From Hymenopellis radicata (taxonomy: Eukaryota; Basidiomycota; Agaricomycetes; Agaricales; Physalacriaceae), in contig JADNRX010000229.1 in the NCBI GenBank assembly GCA_015501595.1, positions 24,806-88,805 of the forward strand: a stretch of 64,000 nt of DNA, in the 5' to 3' direction. Positions 1 to 12,090 of the stretch are shown in pieces. The notes under the pieces are model-generated. The model saw only the letters and a list, made by a program, of their open reading frames with translations, had not been told where the DNA came from and ran no database searches. Made by a program: the position numbers and the translations under genes. Each line of letters starts with the position of its first letter. The stretch's first letter is position 1.

Positions 1-219
1 GTCAACCTCGTGAGTCCGAGTCGCCTTACCCATGCCCGTTCCTGCTAATGTTCTTACAGATGTTCTTCCTCAACAACATTGATCTCTTTCGGCAAAACTG
101 CCACTGTTGCCTCCGGTGTCTACTTCCCCGATTTCAAAGGTGGCAACAACTTCGACCTGACCTGCAACTTCTTGAGCATGTTTAACAAGACTGTTATCTG
201 TCATCCAGCACAAAGATAG
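1..219 (+). CDS. 3' end of an unidentified gene (partial)
   Basis: The window opens inside a gene. A GTGAGT donor at 10 and a TTACAG acceptor ending at 59 define a 50-nt intron. Across it a frame reads to a TAG at 217-219. The last exon encodes about 53 residues, rich in Ser/Thr at first and ending near a Cys-His-Pro stretch. I recognise no domain. The intron signals support a real gene, but the 5' part lies outside the window and the product cannot be named. A second short frame at 257-451 looks like a shadow. Confidence 0.3.
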
Positions 220-912
220 CGGACGCGACATCTCCAATGGGTTCTTCTCGCAGGACGTGGGATATTGGAGGCACAGTTTGGACGAGGAGGAGGAAATCCT
301 CCGTATGGTGCCTTTGAGTAACTATGATGCTGTCGATCGTATCAATAGGGTAGTTCGGGACTATGCTAGGCTATTTATCTGTCTTATACCTAATACTACA
401 CTGTTGTTCCTCATTTTGGTTCAGGACTTCAATGCCTCAAGAATGAGATAAGATAAGAGAGTAGTAAAATTTAGTGAGGCTGTTGCATCTTAAGATTCTT
501 ATCTTATCTCGGTTGCGACCGAGCCGTCTTAAGAAAAGGCGGTCATGTTTTATCTCGTTCTCTAATTTAAAGCATAAGCGAAACTTCGTGCACTCGACGA
601 AGTCGAAGAGCGCCACTACACCCTGGACTTGCCGCGGACAATTGGTGAACATTCCAGAACTTTCGATTGCAGCCACTGTGCTTGTTCTGTTCGTATTGTT
701 TTCCAACAACAATACTTCTTTACCTGGAAACCATGTTATTGTTCTTATGCTCTTGTATTCCGCTCTCCCAGACGTACAAAAGGGCACCTTCATCCTTTCC
801 GGCGCTCGTTGTTCTATTCCTTTCTCTTTCTTTCCCAACCACGACTACGAACTTGTTGGAGAACCTTCTATCACCCTCAACAACGTCTTTTCTCTCTGAC
901 TGGTCGTCGTCC
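220..912. other. intergenic, no convincing gene
   Basis: Short overlapping frames occur on both strands, for example 437-838 minus and 474-899 plus, but none has a recognisable motif or plausible splice structure. The pyrimidine-rich stretch at about 780-900 (TTCTATTCCTTTCTCTTTCTTTCCC and similar) just upstream of 913 is typical of a fungal promoter and probably belongs to the bZIP gene. Confidence 0.4.
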
Positions 913-1723
913 ATGACTGACGCTACCTATGATCCTATCGAGCTCCCTGGTGGAATTGATGCTCTATTCCCTCTCACGGCAACCGAGGACAATGATTCTC
1001 TTTCGAGTCAACCCAACGACTTGGAATCAGCCTTCGATCCAGACTGTGATTATTCATGGTACTTGAAGGACGATTCCCGCATCCAAAGCGACAAAATCCC
1101 TTCACCAAGAGTTATCCTCGTGCTGTTCCCCAGCCGGAGGAGGATTCAAGTGACGGTGACCATGACGATGAGTGGCGTCCTGAGTCGACGACCTACAACT
1201 TGCGACACAAAAGAGCAAGGACATACAAGTCTATGCCTATACCTCGCAAGAAGCTCACTGAGAAAGAGCGCAAGGAGCGCAGGATCGCTTCCTATCGCGC
1301 TTATAGGCTGCGAAAACGGAAGGGACTGGAAAGTCTAGAAGAAGACGTAGCCAATCTGCACAAGCAGGTTCGCTTCCTGGCTGAAGCAACCAACACTCCG
1401 CCGCCTCTGCTTTCGCCTGCGCCGTCCATGCCCGCTCCCCTCAGGCTCCTCGTAAACGCAGACGCATGACAACGGATCCGGACTTCACGCCCGGCGAGGG
1501 AACGATATCTACGACGTTGCTTCAAGGTCACGGCGCTAACCGCTTGCCTCCGGAGCATTATCGCGACTTGCGCGCGCGGAAGAAGCAATATCGAAGCGAG
1601 TTGGAGAGGCATAAGGAAGATTTGGTGGACATAGTGGCGCGCCTCACACGGCTGATGAACTGTAGTCCGCCGCTGATGAAGATGGACACTACGGAGGATG
1701 AATCGCTGCTTGAAGATTATTGA
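913..1723 (+). CDS. bZIP-like transcription factor
   Basis: Predicted nuclear DNA-binding protein. The first exon starts MTDATYDPIELPGG and is acidic. A 53-nt intron (1059-1111) moves to the frame that carries a basic stretch (ERKERRIASYRAYRLRKRK) followed by a short heptad-like LESLEEDVANLHKQV, the pattern of a basic-leucine zipper. A second possible intron (about 1380-1456, donor GTTCGC is weak) joins to a frame with a second basic cluster (APRKRRR, a likely nuclear localisation signal) and an acidic C-terminus ending LLEDY at 1723. The Asn that is nearly invariant in bZIP basic regions appears to be Arg here, and the zipper is short, so it may be divergent. The two frame changes could be introns, as I assume, or indels. 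ATG at 913 was chosen because the acidic domain begins there. Confidence 0.6.
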
Positions 1724-1924
1724 TATCTAGAATGAACAAACACGATTGAACATGTATAGCCTATGAACCACCTGTGCTCTTTTCGTCTCACGTCCTCGTG
1801 AGGTAATGAATGCCCACCTCAATTCCGGCGCCTAGATTCCGAGGACAATTTGCGATGCTTTCTCCGTCCGCCCAATGTAGACGAAGTATAAGGTGGCGGC
1901 CAATTCAATGTTCCGTCAGCGTAA

Positions 1925-2439
1925 TCAGATGGTTTCGGGGACGTGTACCAATGACTGATGCACGAAGCATGGCCTTATCCATGTCCACCGCAAGTAATTC
2001 GTAGCACTAGCCCTAAGTAGTAATGCCAGTGTCAAAGTTCGATCTAGCACCGAACGGGCTGCTGCAAGCACCACGTCGACATGAGATTGAAAACGCCTGA
2101 TTGCCAACCAAGAGTCGCGAACTGTCGCGTCGCGGATTGACATATTCAAAAAACGAGTCGGCTCGTAGAAATTGGGAAAGAAGGCGATATCGAAATCCTT
2201 AGTGCTGAACCATGGAAAGAGTTGATACCACTGCAGAAGATCATGACTGGACGAAGGAAAGCGTGGTACAGAAACGTAATCAATGATGGTTCCTGGTGGG
2301 TTCGGAGGCTGTCCCAAACTTGGCTGTCTAAAATGTTGGTGAGTAAAGCGGTTCTCTGGGAGGAACAGCGCGCACTACGCCCCGTGTAGATGCTCATGAA
2401 GCCACTGGTAGACTGCGCTTCTTGACGCCTTACCTGCAA
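1925..2439 (-). CDS. unrecognised protein, possibly two exons
   Basis: A minus-strand frame runs from about 2330 to the stop at 1925. It has natural protein composition (aromatic clusters such as FDIAFFPNFYEPTRF, then an amphipathic stretch SWLAIRRFQSHVDVV). Upstream, a different frame reaches 2439, and the CAG near 2325 could be a 3' splice site joining them. No family is recognised. It lies tail-to-head with the P450 gene, about 200 bp from that gene's start. Confidence is low because start and end are uncertain. Confidence 0.3.
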
Positions 2440-2641
2440 TGTGACGTGTTGGCTACTCGCTCGAGAACCACGTCGCGGCGTGTCACATTGCCCAGTCAGT
2501 TAGCATTTTCTCCACTAAAAAGGCTTCCGTAGGGCCTACTAAGCCAAATCTGTCTAGTCACAAGCTGATACCGAGCCGATTAACAGCCACTGCTCTCCAC
2601 CGTATAACTTCTATGCTTAGCCGTCTTTCTTTCGCACCGCC

Positions 2642-4986
2642 ATGATAACCCTCTGGAATATTCTACTCCCAAGCATAGCTGGATGGCTACTCCTTCGCCT
2701 GCTCAAGATAGGTAGCAGAGAATGGCACCTACCGCCAGGTAAGTAAATATCTGAAATGCACCTGGTTGTAACACGTAGTACTAACAGGTCCGCCGACACT
2801 GCCACTGTTGGGAAATCTCCATAATTTCCCAAATACAGCTGAAATGCCTCTGCGGTAACTGGTGGATTTCATTCGACGAGTTAGATCTAATCCCATTGCT
2901 CAGGTTTTCCGAATGGGCGCGCCAGTACGGCGGCATCATCTCGGTAAGCTGTCATGGTCAGCAGTACCTTTGTAGAATTGATTGAACTCTTTTCAGGTCA
3001 AGGCTGCGTCCAAACAATAATTGTCGTCTCAAGCCCGACTGCGGTACGCGAAGTAATTGACAGAACTGGCTGGGCTGCCAGTTCTCGCCCTGAGAGCTAC
3101 CTCGGACGCGGAGCTTTTGGACGCTACCATCCTTCGTTCTCGCCTGATAGTAAGCACTCCTTCCAAGGGTGTTGTATGTGCTAATCAATGGTGTGTAGCT
3201 GAGGACCTCAGGACAATGCTCACCATGATCACCACTTTCACCTCTAAGTACAAGACGGCAATGCAGCGTATCGTGGTTCTCGAGGGCGCACAGCTACTTT
3301 TCGAATTTTTGAATAACCCAGTAGTAAGCTCACCTTGATCAACTCTATCGTACTGCTATAGCCTCCGGCAGGATTTCAAGTCATCAATCCGGCGCTTCAC
3401 GCACTCTACCATTAAGGTTGGTTCTTACGTTTCCAAGGTTGTCGCCACACTCCTACATACCATGCATAGACCATCGTGTATGGAAAGAGAGCTCCGCTCT
3501 TTGACTGCTTCGATGTCAATCAATACTACAAGGTCTGTTTCGATCAATCGTCTCGATGCATTGTTCAATATGTGGTCGTCCCATAAGAGCGTTGATGCTG
3601 CGGTCCGCATCGTCTCCCCCGGAGTGTATCCGCCTATCGACCTTCTTCCCATCCTCAAGTATCTACCTGAGTACCTTGCTCCATGGATATCCGAATGCCG
3701 CAGTGTGCTGAACGAACGGTTGTCGCTGCATCGACGGTTGTTTGAGGAAAGCAAAAGTCGACGTCAGGAGTTGAACGGTGCGAACGCATTAGAGGCGCAT
3801 GACGAGGGTATACCTGATCCAGACTTGGAAGGATTATGCTTCATGGATTGGGTGGCGAAGATCCACCCAGATGTGGATCACGATCTTGTTTCGTCAGCTC
3901 TTGTTCAATGCTTTGTTCTTCGGTGGAGTACTGACGGCTTGTATAGAGAAACCGGTATCGCTCTTCTCGACGGTGGATCTGAGACTACTGGGTCATTCTT
4001 TCAGAACCTCGTGCTCGCCCTAGCATCACACCCGGACTACCAAGAACGTGCATTCGCAGAATTGAATGCCGCTGTTGGGTCAAGATTACCTGACTATGAT
4101 GACATCCATGAGATGCCATTTGTTCGCGCGTTGATAAAAGAGATTACACGGTCACAGCCGATACTTCCTTTGGCTCTATCGCATGCCGCCACGGCCGATA
4201 TACATGTGAGTCGTTTCCTCGTTCGCAAGGAACGAACTGACCCTATGTTTCGAAGTACAATGGATATATCATACCCAAAGGGAGTACTATTATTATGAGC
4301 CCTTGTGCGTCTTACCTTGTTCTCCTTCTTGGTAAACGGTCATGATGTTACAGATGCGATAAATCGTGATCCGTCGATGTACGACAATCCGAACGATTTC
4401 AATCCTGAGCGCTTTCTACACTCGGAATTCGGGACAATCCCTGGCAAAGATACAACTGATTTCCGGGACAATTTCATGTTCGGTGGCGGCAGAGTGAGCC
4501 CACATTGTTGTTCCTGCCTTCGTTGCACTAAACGCGCATATTAACTTGTACAGCGGATATGCCCGGGCAGTGGATCGCTCTCAAATCAATGGTGAGCTGC
4601 TCAAGATCTGAGCGAAGGTCCCTCTGATGCGCTGATTTAGGAATTGATCACGATGCATCTCATTTGGGCGTTCGAATTCGCCGATGCCTTCGACCCAGTA
4701 AACAGAAGCATATCCCCCGTGGGCTTGGGGAAGAACTTTTCGATAATGTACGTGTCACACGCTTCGCGTCACTAGCTGATCGCTCGACGCTGATTCATTC
4801 ACATAGCACCTTGTGGTGGCACCTCATCCATTCCAGTGTACAATAACAGCACGCGCAGGCCGAGTTCAGGATGTCCGAGAGAATTTCTCCACCGCGTTCT
4901 ATGAGTTGGAACAGTATCATGTGGATCTCAGCACAGAGGAGAGACAGCATGTCGAGCTCTTGAAGTCAAAGCTATCTGACTACTAG
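2642..4986 (+). CDS. cytochrome P450 monooxygenase
   Basis: Membrane-anchored haem-thiolate monooxygenase; the substrate cannot be told. The N-terminus has a hydrophobic anchor (WNILLPSIAGWLLLRLL) and a proline hinge that splices to PPGPPTLPLLGN. Further on are the I-helix motif (GGSETT, near 3975), the K-helix ExxR (EITR, near 4143), the PERF-type motif (NPERFL, near 4405) and the haem-binding loop FGGGR/RICPG. An intron with donor at 4492 and TTGTACAG acceptor falls inside that loop. The C-terminus (NLVVAPHPFQCTITARAG) is typical. About ten short introns are needed; those I checked keep frame, so the gene looks intact at roughly 500 residues. It resembles the large agaricomycete P450 group usually annotated O-methylsterigmatocystin oxidoreductase-like. 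No other secondary-metabolism gene is adjacent. Confidence 0.9.
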
Positions 4987-5753
4987 GTAGCGCAAGCTGA
5001 ATCTGTAGTTTTGCAACGTTAATTGTCCAAAGAACGATCATAGCCCGAGAATCAGCAGCACTAGTATTATGTCTTCGACAAAGGCGGGTTGTACTGGCGC
5101 ATAGTTTGAGTAAACACGTGCGTTTAATATGAAAGAATATCCACCTTTCGAACTCAGGACCACTGTAACGACGGGATCGCTCACGACGATAAGCTTCGGG
5201 CCGGTGGTGAACTGCCGACGAGTGTGTCGCCGAAGGAGACCGTGTCTGTACAGTCGCAGATAGTAAGGAGAAGACAGTCGCAAGGTACTGCCGCTTCCGT
5301 GTAATCGTAAGAGACCCAAAGACGGGCGAGAGGCGGACAGACGCGCCATTCACAAGACCAGATTGTTCTCTGTGTCCCTTTTGTGCAGATCATGCTCGCA
5401 GGACACAAAGCCTACTCGTTCCTGGATTAAGAGCTCGTTTGCTCTCGAATGGTGTTCTGCTCCGTTTCAAATCAAGTACTCTGTCATCGTCCCGCTCCAT
5501 AAGCGCGGGTGGAAGTTAGTCGCTGCCGGCTGCGCCTCGCTCGGATACGGTCAAGATGGAAATGAGTTGGCAGCGATGGAGGCAGAAGGGAAGAGGCAAC
5601 CCGATCATTCGATCATGTTTGCCCAGTTATTAAAAAAAGCGTAACTACATAATGCTCTGTATAATATGCGGTCTACTCTGAATGAGATAATGGTGTCCAC
5701 TACTAGTCATAAAGAAGGATTGTGCATGAAAAGTGTGCACAGTACGTGAACGA
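4987..5753. other. intergenic, no convincing gene
   Basis: Several overlapping frames exist on both strands (4928-5353 minus, 5363-5644 plus) but none shows a motif or coherent splice structure. An alternating CG run occurs at about 5761-5773, just inside the downstream gene. Likely the shared 3' region of the convergent P450 and membrane-protein genes. Confidence 0.4.
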
Positions 5754-7052
5754 TCAGGTCTTCGCGCGCGCGCGCAAAGAATCAAGGCTTTGCTTCGGAA
5801 ACAGTGACATGGGTATCTTTACCGAGGGATGCGGCGCTTCAACTCCGCCTCGCTCGTCGTCTGTAACCTCTCGAATAGCCTCCTCCAAATCGGTGTTAGT
5901 GGTATGTCCTGTACGTGTGCCATGGCTCGACGCGCTGGCGAAGCGTAAAGACTCAGCGATAGAGTGCATGGTGCTCCGCATGTTAGGTAGCGTAGGAGGG
6001 ATGGACACATTGTTTGGGCGCGATTGCTTGGCCATGACACGTCCGATGATGAGAGTTGGCGCGATGCCCTGTATGTATGAATTAGGGCGGTCGACGAATG
6101 CATAGATAAGTGCTCACAGTGATACTATATGATATCACCATAGGGTATTCGTACCTCGTCCTGACTATTACATCAGGAGAGTAAAACTCGTATGTGTGTA
6201 CAACGAGGAGAGCGATGTAGATGGCTGCATACATGGCAGCCGATTCCACAAGAACCTCGATAATGCCGCGGTACGTCCTGAGGCTTGCGCCTAGTAAGTC
6301 ACTGAATCTCATACTGCGAAAGAGGAGGAGGAAGGTGCACAGGCTGTTTGTCGCCATGGTCATCGAATAATAGAGCAACCCCCAAAAGCCTGGCACAGGA
6401 ACGTCTGAGACAATGAGGCGTAAAGTGAGGAAACTGGCACTAACTATGCAGAAGGTGTGAAGAGGAGAAAGTGTTCAATGAAAGGACTCACTTAATTCAG
6501 TAATAAGACAGAGACTAGGTGCAGCAACAATCTTCCAATCGCCCCGTACAACACCCAGCAGCGCCAAATCTGTTCATCGAGGTCAGCGGTCAAGCAACAC
6601 GGAAGCGAATGTACACACCAAGATCAAGTCCGCGAGAAAGACATTAAGAATGCGAATTATATTACTTGCAAGTTTCTCGCCACGACTTGCATTGAAGTTG
6701 TACTCCGCCTCCAACGACGTCCCATTCGTAATGAAGAGCTTGTCGAGGAACGTCCAGTTCAAACCCACAATGATGGTGTTGGCACACCATAAGAAAGTGA
6801 CGATGCCGGCAAAGGTAGCTCGTTTGCGTTTGGGATACTCACTCTGAACTAATACATATAGACGATGTTAGAACAGACGAAAGAGACGCCGTCAAGGAAG
6901 AGATAATCACCTGTATAGTATAAGGCAACCAAAAACACGAAGGTGTGGATGCCATGGCAGAAAACGAGGAGAATTGAAGAATGTAGGAAGGCCGAGTTCA
7001 TAGACTGAACATCTGCTACGCTGTACCCATCGTCCTCGAATGTCGTCGACAT
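5754..7052 (-). CDS. seven-helix membrane protein of an uncharacterised agaricomycete family
   Basis: Integral membrane protein with about seven hydrophobic helices. Exon 1 starts MSTTFEDDGYSVADVQ, then come helices (SSILLVFCHGIHTFVFLVALYY, TFAGIVTFLWCANTIIVGL), the family signature IWRCWVLYG before helix 4, later helices around 6380-6140, and the closing signature GIAPTLIIGRV near 6060. The tail is a hydrophilic cytoplasmic region of about 90 residues ending at 5754. Such proteins are abundant in mushrooms and have no assigned function. One base seems to be missing in a G run (forward CCCC at 6542-6545): five G would restore YGGDWKIVAAP, the expected continuation of the signature; four break the frame. 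The gene at 21466-22951 is a relative. Confidence 0.75.
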
Positions 7053-9202
7053 GATGGGTTTGATTCAACCCCACAGGCAGGCGTCTGCGTGTTTATAGTG
7101 CAGTTCTTGATGGAGTAAGCCTTCGAAGCAGTGCAACGATGACGGGTCGTTCCTCTAGTGACTTAGCCCACGTTCATCTTTGCCAACGAATGTTGCTCAC
7201 TTTTCGGTACATGATGCCCGCAGGATCTGAATGCACTGAAAACGAACGCTTGGATTGCCGCATTGCTTGAAACATGATACACAGAATCGATCACCCTGGT
7301 ACAACCATGAGATCGGGAGAAGGTCACAGCTCAAACGCACTTACGAGACGCAAGCTGAAGCACCGCAAGCTTGATTGATTGACATAGTAACACCTCTCAT
7401 TCTCTTCCTATTACCTCTTCAGCCTCTTCACGAGAAGTTGTGTTTGCGGTAATTTGGGGTGTTGGCGTCATTGAATGACTCGGAATAACGAACAGAGGTT
7501 CAATGACTGTAAAATAGTAAACACCACTCCGGTAGAAAAACGCTCGAGGCGCACCTCGGCTAAACTACACCAGTTGCACGGCGACATCAGTGTTCTCTGG
7601 GAGTCATTCAATAATCAATTCGTACACGCGTAGCTGAGATATTTCAGCGTCGACAACATGAATTAGGAATGAAACGAGATGAACATACACAAAAGAATCA
7701 CATCTTCATTAATCATTCCTGAAACCGGAACGCTGGACGTCCTGATCTCCGTCCCGCGTCCTAGCCACAGCCCACCTGCTAGCCATCATGCATCAAGGAT
7801 GATAACGTGTGCGAATGCGCTCGAGCCAGGGCTCTGCCATCCCCGCCGAGCCCAGACTGCTGCTAGTACAGGCATAACAGAAAGCGGACCTTCTATCAGT
7901 CCCAGGGCCTGGATAGCCGTGCGCAGGAGACTCATCAAGTTTGCGACTCCAGTTGGCGACGACTGCTAGGGGTGGATTGAAGGAAGCCCACGAGTAGGCA
8001 GCATGGCCTTCCCAAGAAGACGTTGGAAGACAGAATCCGCTCGCGCCATATTTGCACGTTGTCTTAGAAAGCTGGCTTTGTGAAGTCGTGTCGAGTGCGA
8101 TGATGATCATAAACGGGTAAGCCCGCGCCGGTCTAGTCTCGTAAAAGAGAGAAAACGAGAATACGTCTAGCGCCGGTGGTGTACTAAAACTGTAGTAGTC
8201 CAGCCACGAAAATACTGTAACGATGGATGTCTGCAGACTGCCTTTTGTAGAGGTTTCGGTCGTCCAGAGAGGCCGTGGCCAGCAAGATGTGGAGCAATAC
8301 ACAAGAAGAGTGACGAGGACACGCTATTCGTCTACGAATCTGCTTGAGCCGACATATAGAGGGATACTAAGGCATACGTACCTAGGCTCTAGTCCTTGAG
8401 TGTTGACAAGCTATCACTCATTTGTGCAAGCATTTTCGTTCCATTCTCGCGCGCGCGGGGCAGGAAAAGGGGCGTCAAACGCGCCCGTTTTCAGTTGTTA
8501 GACGCCTGGGTGGAGCACCTTGTATACACGATTGGTCCGATGTCGCCATCCATGGAGGGCATGATGGAAGTGAAAGGAACGAGCCGGAAGGAAGGAAAGT
8601 TCCGCGAACCTCAAATCGGGAAGTCGGACCGGTCGCGAGGACACCCCTTGGTTCCCTCCTTGTTGCTTGACACTTGTATCTTGCTTGTGTCACAGTTCAC
8701 TCTACGTGTCCAGTGCGACGCACTCTTAATTTAAACCTATCCTATCTTCTGCAGTCCGTCGACCTCCTCTTTACCGAACTTGGACTGTTGACGTTCTGAG
8801 GCAACGCACCTCTGCTCTCATTCGGCCCCCACCTGTTCTTGGGACACGTTGCTTGTTTAATTCTCGTTCGACCTTCTATAATGATATCTAAACCCGTCGC
8901 TTGATTCTTATCTCATTGAAATGGCTCCCAACTTCCACAACTTTCTCCCCAGTTCCTTAACAACTCGAATGAGCGCCCACAACAGCATGGTATACTCCCT
9001 TGAAACCATCTACCTTTTCTTGTGTCTAGAACCCAATATCTTCGCACACTCCCAGGCTTCTAGCGCCCATTTGGCACCTCAATCATCCAACTGCTGATGA
9101 GCCTTTAAATCTTGATTGATTGTATCCAACGTCAGAAACGAGTCGAATTCACTAAAGAGCGCGCGCTAGCGTTTACGCTGTGTACTTTCTTTCTTTCTGG
9201 CC
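7053..9202. other. long intergenic region with no assignable gene
   Basis: The longest frame is 7793-8302 minus (169 codons). It begins with hydrophobic and Ser/Thr-rich sequence and has no motif I recognise; it could be an exon of an unknown gene or chance. Frames at 8396-8734 and 7679-7969 overlap one another. A run of alternating CG/GC occurs at 8449-8456. The C/T-rich stretch at 8740-9190 upstream of 9203 is probably the promoter and leader of the next gene. Confidence 0.4.
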
Positions 9203-10735
9203 ATGAGCAGCACCAACAGTACGGCTGGTCTTGACCTGATTACCGGATATCTGGAATGCATCGCCGAGAGCGACCGCGATCCGGATGTCCAAGGGTACGC
9301 TGTGCGTTTATCCAGTAAGTCTTGCATGTTCTTCGAAGATAAGCATCGACCAATCAATTTCAACCAGCCTTCATTGCTAACGTGTGCTTGGGTACGTCGT
9401 ATCATCCTCAATCCCCGCAGGACTGCTCCTAACTGTCTACAGCCATACTAGTGACATGGTCCGCCGAAGACGTGCAGGAATCTGTCTACGTTATCCTCAT
9501 CCAGGTTTACACCATCATGCTTGCCACTTTTATTAGCCTGTGGCGGCAGAAACTGTCCATCGCAGACGCGCACTTTGCTTTAAGCCTCACGATCTCCCCG
9601 CTCGCGATCTACTTTATATACAGCACCACGCGCTGGATGTTCAACAAGAGCTCCAACCTCTACTCTCGCCTCGGAAAGTCCCGCAGGATGATAGCCTTCC
9701 TCACCATCTTGATGGTCGTCCAATGGATCGTGCTCGACGCCATTATATACGCTGCCCCAGATCACGTCTTCAAGGGCCAGCGATGTACGTCGGCCTCCTT
9801 AGCCGGGTGGCTTTTCTACAGGATCTTCAAGACGGCGGTGTCCTTGGACTTCAGTTTCTTCTTCATCCCGATCTTCCCGTTCATGTACATCGTGTACTCC
9901 ATTCGCCACATTATGGATATCGTACGGGAGCACAAGCGACACCAGAAGAAGGTGACGAAGTGGAGATTCTTCCGGTTTGTGCAGGTGCCTTGGGCGTTCA
10001 TGCGGTCGTGGACGCTGTCGAATTGGTGAGAGTTTCATAACTCCTGGTTTGAGGAAATGAAGACTGAACTTGATGCACTAGGATCGTTGTAACGTACTCT
10101 CACCGTTGGATGATTTTCCTGTTGGTTCTCATCGCCTATCTAACATGGGCGGGCGGAGTTGGAGTCTGGATCCCGGACTTCACTGCGTATTGGAACAACG
10201 TACTTGTAACCCTGCGTGAAGACGACGGAAGCACCGCACTTCCGCCAAATAACGCGCATGACGACTTTGATCCGTTTAGTTTCGGTCAGGTATGTTTGCC
10301 TTGCGCCTTCAATTGTACCTACCTCTCTGACGCACGTAGCTTCTCGCAGCAACAGTAGCCCTTCAACCGCTCTTCGAAGTATGCAAGCTAACGGTCCGCC
10401 GGCGACGAGATCTGTGGCGCACGATCGTGTATTACCCGAAATCGCTGTTCAACGGGATTGTCTTCCTCATCACCGGGCACCGTAATCCATGGAAGCAGAT
10501 TCTCAAGGAGCGCGAGGAGCGGCGCACACCATTCGACAACGACGCACTTCCTCTGCATTATGACAAGGAGTATGGTTCAGTGGGCCCAGCTCGGGGACTG
10601 TCCACGTTTTCAACATGTACCCAACCAGGTCTAATCCGGATCTCAAACCGAGTTAAAGCAGTGAGCTGCTTCAGCAGTACCGCGGGATTGTCTGTTGGAT
10701 TGTTTGGCGGGTTGTTCAAAAGTCATGGTCCTTAA
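9203..10735 (+). CDS. multi-pass membrane protein, uncharacterised fungal family
   Basis: Start ATG at 9203 (MSSTNSTAGLDLITGYLE). Introns with clean GTAAGT, GTACGT, GTGAGA and GTATGT donors (first near 9313-9367, second near 9392-9441, third near 10028-10080, fourth near 10290-10339) keep one open frame to the stop at 10735, about 420 residues. Hydrophobic segments include TFIANVCLAILVTW, VYVILIQVYTIMLATFISLW, FALSLTISPLAIYFIYS, MIAFLTILMVVQWIVLDAIIY, DFSFFFIPIFPFMYIVY and WMIFLLVLIAYLTWAGGVGVW, so at least six helices. After the last helix is a basic region (LTVRRRRDLWRT) and a C-terminal tail with Gly/Ser. It resembles hypothetical transmembrane proteins of mushrooms; no transport or receptor motif is visible. 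Frame is intact throughout. Confidence 0.75.
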
Positions 10736-11177
10736 GCTGATGTTTGTCGCCCGCCATTCGTAATATTCGTATACGTTCTTTCGAGCCACACTCCTTTGTA
10801 ATATTATCACAATGTATGTCATTTGGTCCGCACACCGTTTGCTACAGCCTACACTATACGAGAGAAATCCATTCCGTGCTCATCCGTGCCGTGAACTTAA
10901 CAACGGAGAGATCGCGCGCGGGAAGGTGCAGCTCTTACATGAAAAGGGTAGAACTATGTCGTCAGGATCTCTGGTCAAACTCTTCGGAAAGAGTCATAAA
11001 ATGCAGTTACTTTACAATCCACTGTAGTTTTTGCTGCATGATGAGGCGGAAGTTTTTGAGATAAATGCAATGCGGTACGGCTACGACAATGAAAATAAAT
11101 ACAAGCTGTCCATCCGCAAGTAAAGCCCAGAGCAAAAGAAACCCGCGGTACATAAATATAAGTGAGAAGCATGATGA
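10736..11177. other. intergenic; includes the conserved 3' flank of secreted-protein copy A
   Basis: No gene seen at 10736-11050. The part from about 11080 to 11177, read on the minus strand, matches the sequence downstream of copies B (26892 on) and C (51569 on), including a conserved CTTGTATTTATT-ATTGTCGTAGC segment. The duplication therefore includes the 3' untranslated region. Confidence 0.5.
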
Positions 11178-11787
11178 CTAGTAGTGCTTTTCCTTCTCGT
11201 GGTGCTTCTCCTTCTCGTCATCGCAGTCCTCCTTCTCGTCGTGTTTATGCTTCTCCTCCTTCTCCTTCCCGTGGTGCTTCTCCTCTCCTTCTCGTCATCA
11301 CAGTCCTCCTTCTCGTCCTTATCATGGCGCTTGTACCTCTTGTCGTCCTTGTCCTTCTCTTTCTCGTCGTGCTTGTTCTTCTCCTTCTCGTGGTGCGTCT
11401 CCTTCTCCTTCTCGTCATCGCAGTCCTCCTTCTCGTCGTGCTTGTGGTTTCGGTCGTGCTTGTCCTTCCGGTCGTGCTTATCATCCCAAGTCTGAATACG
11501 CCGGCGTTAGCGGAAACACGTTAAGCGCAAGGTTATATGCGTACCACCCAAGTCTCCTTGTCCTTGTGTTTAAAGTCCTTATCCTTACGATCCCTCTCAT
11601 CGCAATCCTTGTCTTTGTCATCCTTATCCTTGAACTCCTTCTCTTTGAATTCCTTCTCCTTGAACTCCTTGTCATCCCATCTGGCCACCGCGCGCACTTT
11701 CATGCCTTGGTCAAGTGGCGCCCGTACGGCCGGGGCTGCGAGAGTGATCGCGGAGAGAGCTAAGACGGAGAGGACGTTGACCAACAT
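11178..11787 (-). CDS. Lys/Asp-rich repetitive secreted protein, copy A (frame broken)
   Basis: First of three related genes (others at 26356 and 50552). Exon 1 (11545-11787) encodes a signal peptide (MLVNVLSVLALSAITLAAP), a short linker and a charged region of KEFKEK and KDKDDKDKDCDE repeats. A 53-nt intron (11492-11544) follows; exon 2 begins TWDDKHDRKDKHD. Exon 2 is built from Lys, Asp, Glu, His and sparse Cys, with the repeated element EKEDCDDEK. The expected stop (TAG at 11178-11180, after HHEKEKHY) is out of frame: from the exon 2 start at 11491 the distance needs one extra base. Comparing repeats, one A is missing near 11285-11290 (GAGAGG for GAGAAGG). As given, translation runs on into an Arg/Thr-rich tail. 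Either a decaying copy or a sequence error. Confidence 0.65.
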
Positions 11788-11844
11788 ATTGACTGAGAGC
11801 GGATGACAAGTGGGAACGATGTCGAAAACACCGACAGCTCAGTG

Positions 11845-11852
11845 CTTAAATA
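11845..11852 (-). promoter_or_regulatory. TATA-like box of copy A
   Basis: TATTTAAG on the minus strand, about 60 bp upstream of the ATG at 11787, followed by GCACTG. The same TATTTAAGCACT lies 70-90 bp upstream of the start codons of copies B and C. Confidence 0.55.
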
Positions 11853-11904
11853 TGAGAGTAACGGCAGTCAGCGATGAACAGAGGTTGGGCCGCAAACATG
11901 CACG

Positions 11905-12090
11905 TAGGACCGACTGAGGCGTCGAGAACACATGAACATGAACTTGCTTGGCTGCTCTCGTCGAGCCAAGGCTACGTGTTCAGTTCGCTAGTAGGCAAAG
12001 TGTGCGGGCGTGGTAGAAAACACGGCGCCGTCACGTTTGGCCATGAACACCCGGTCACGTCGACTCCAGGATGAGACATTCCAACTAAGC
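11905..12090 (-). promoter_or_regulatory. upstream module shared by the three secreted-protein genes
   Basis: Read on the minus strand this contains, in order, the TCATCCTGG..GTGACCGGGTGTTCA block and the GTGTTCA/AAGTGAACAC - GCCTTGGCT - AGCCAAGC - CATGTTCATGTG block. The same blocks lie upstream of copy B (25988-26250) and copy C (50130-50410), where the second block occurs twice. Conservation in non-coding sequence and the same position relative to the gene suggest a regulatory role or a recent shared duplication. Confidence 0.55.

Noticed and set aside
2642..4986. Secondary-metabolite gene cluster around the P450
   Set aside because: No synthase, terpene cyclase, methyltransferase or transporter is adjacent; the neighbours are an unknown frame and a membrane protein.
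9540..10040. Second plus-strand frame overlapping the membrane protein (MAAETVHRRRALC)
   Set aside because: It is the +1 shadow of the spliced membrane-protein gene, which has consistent helices and splice sites.
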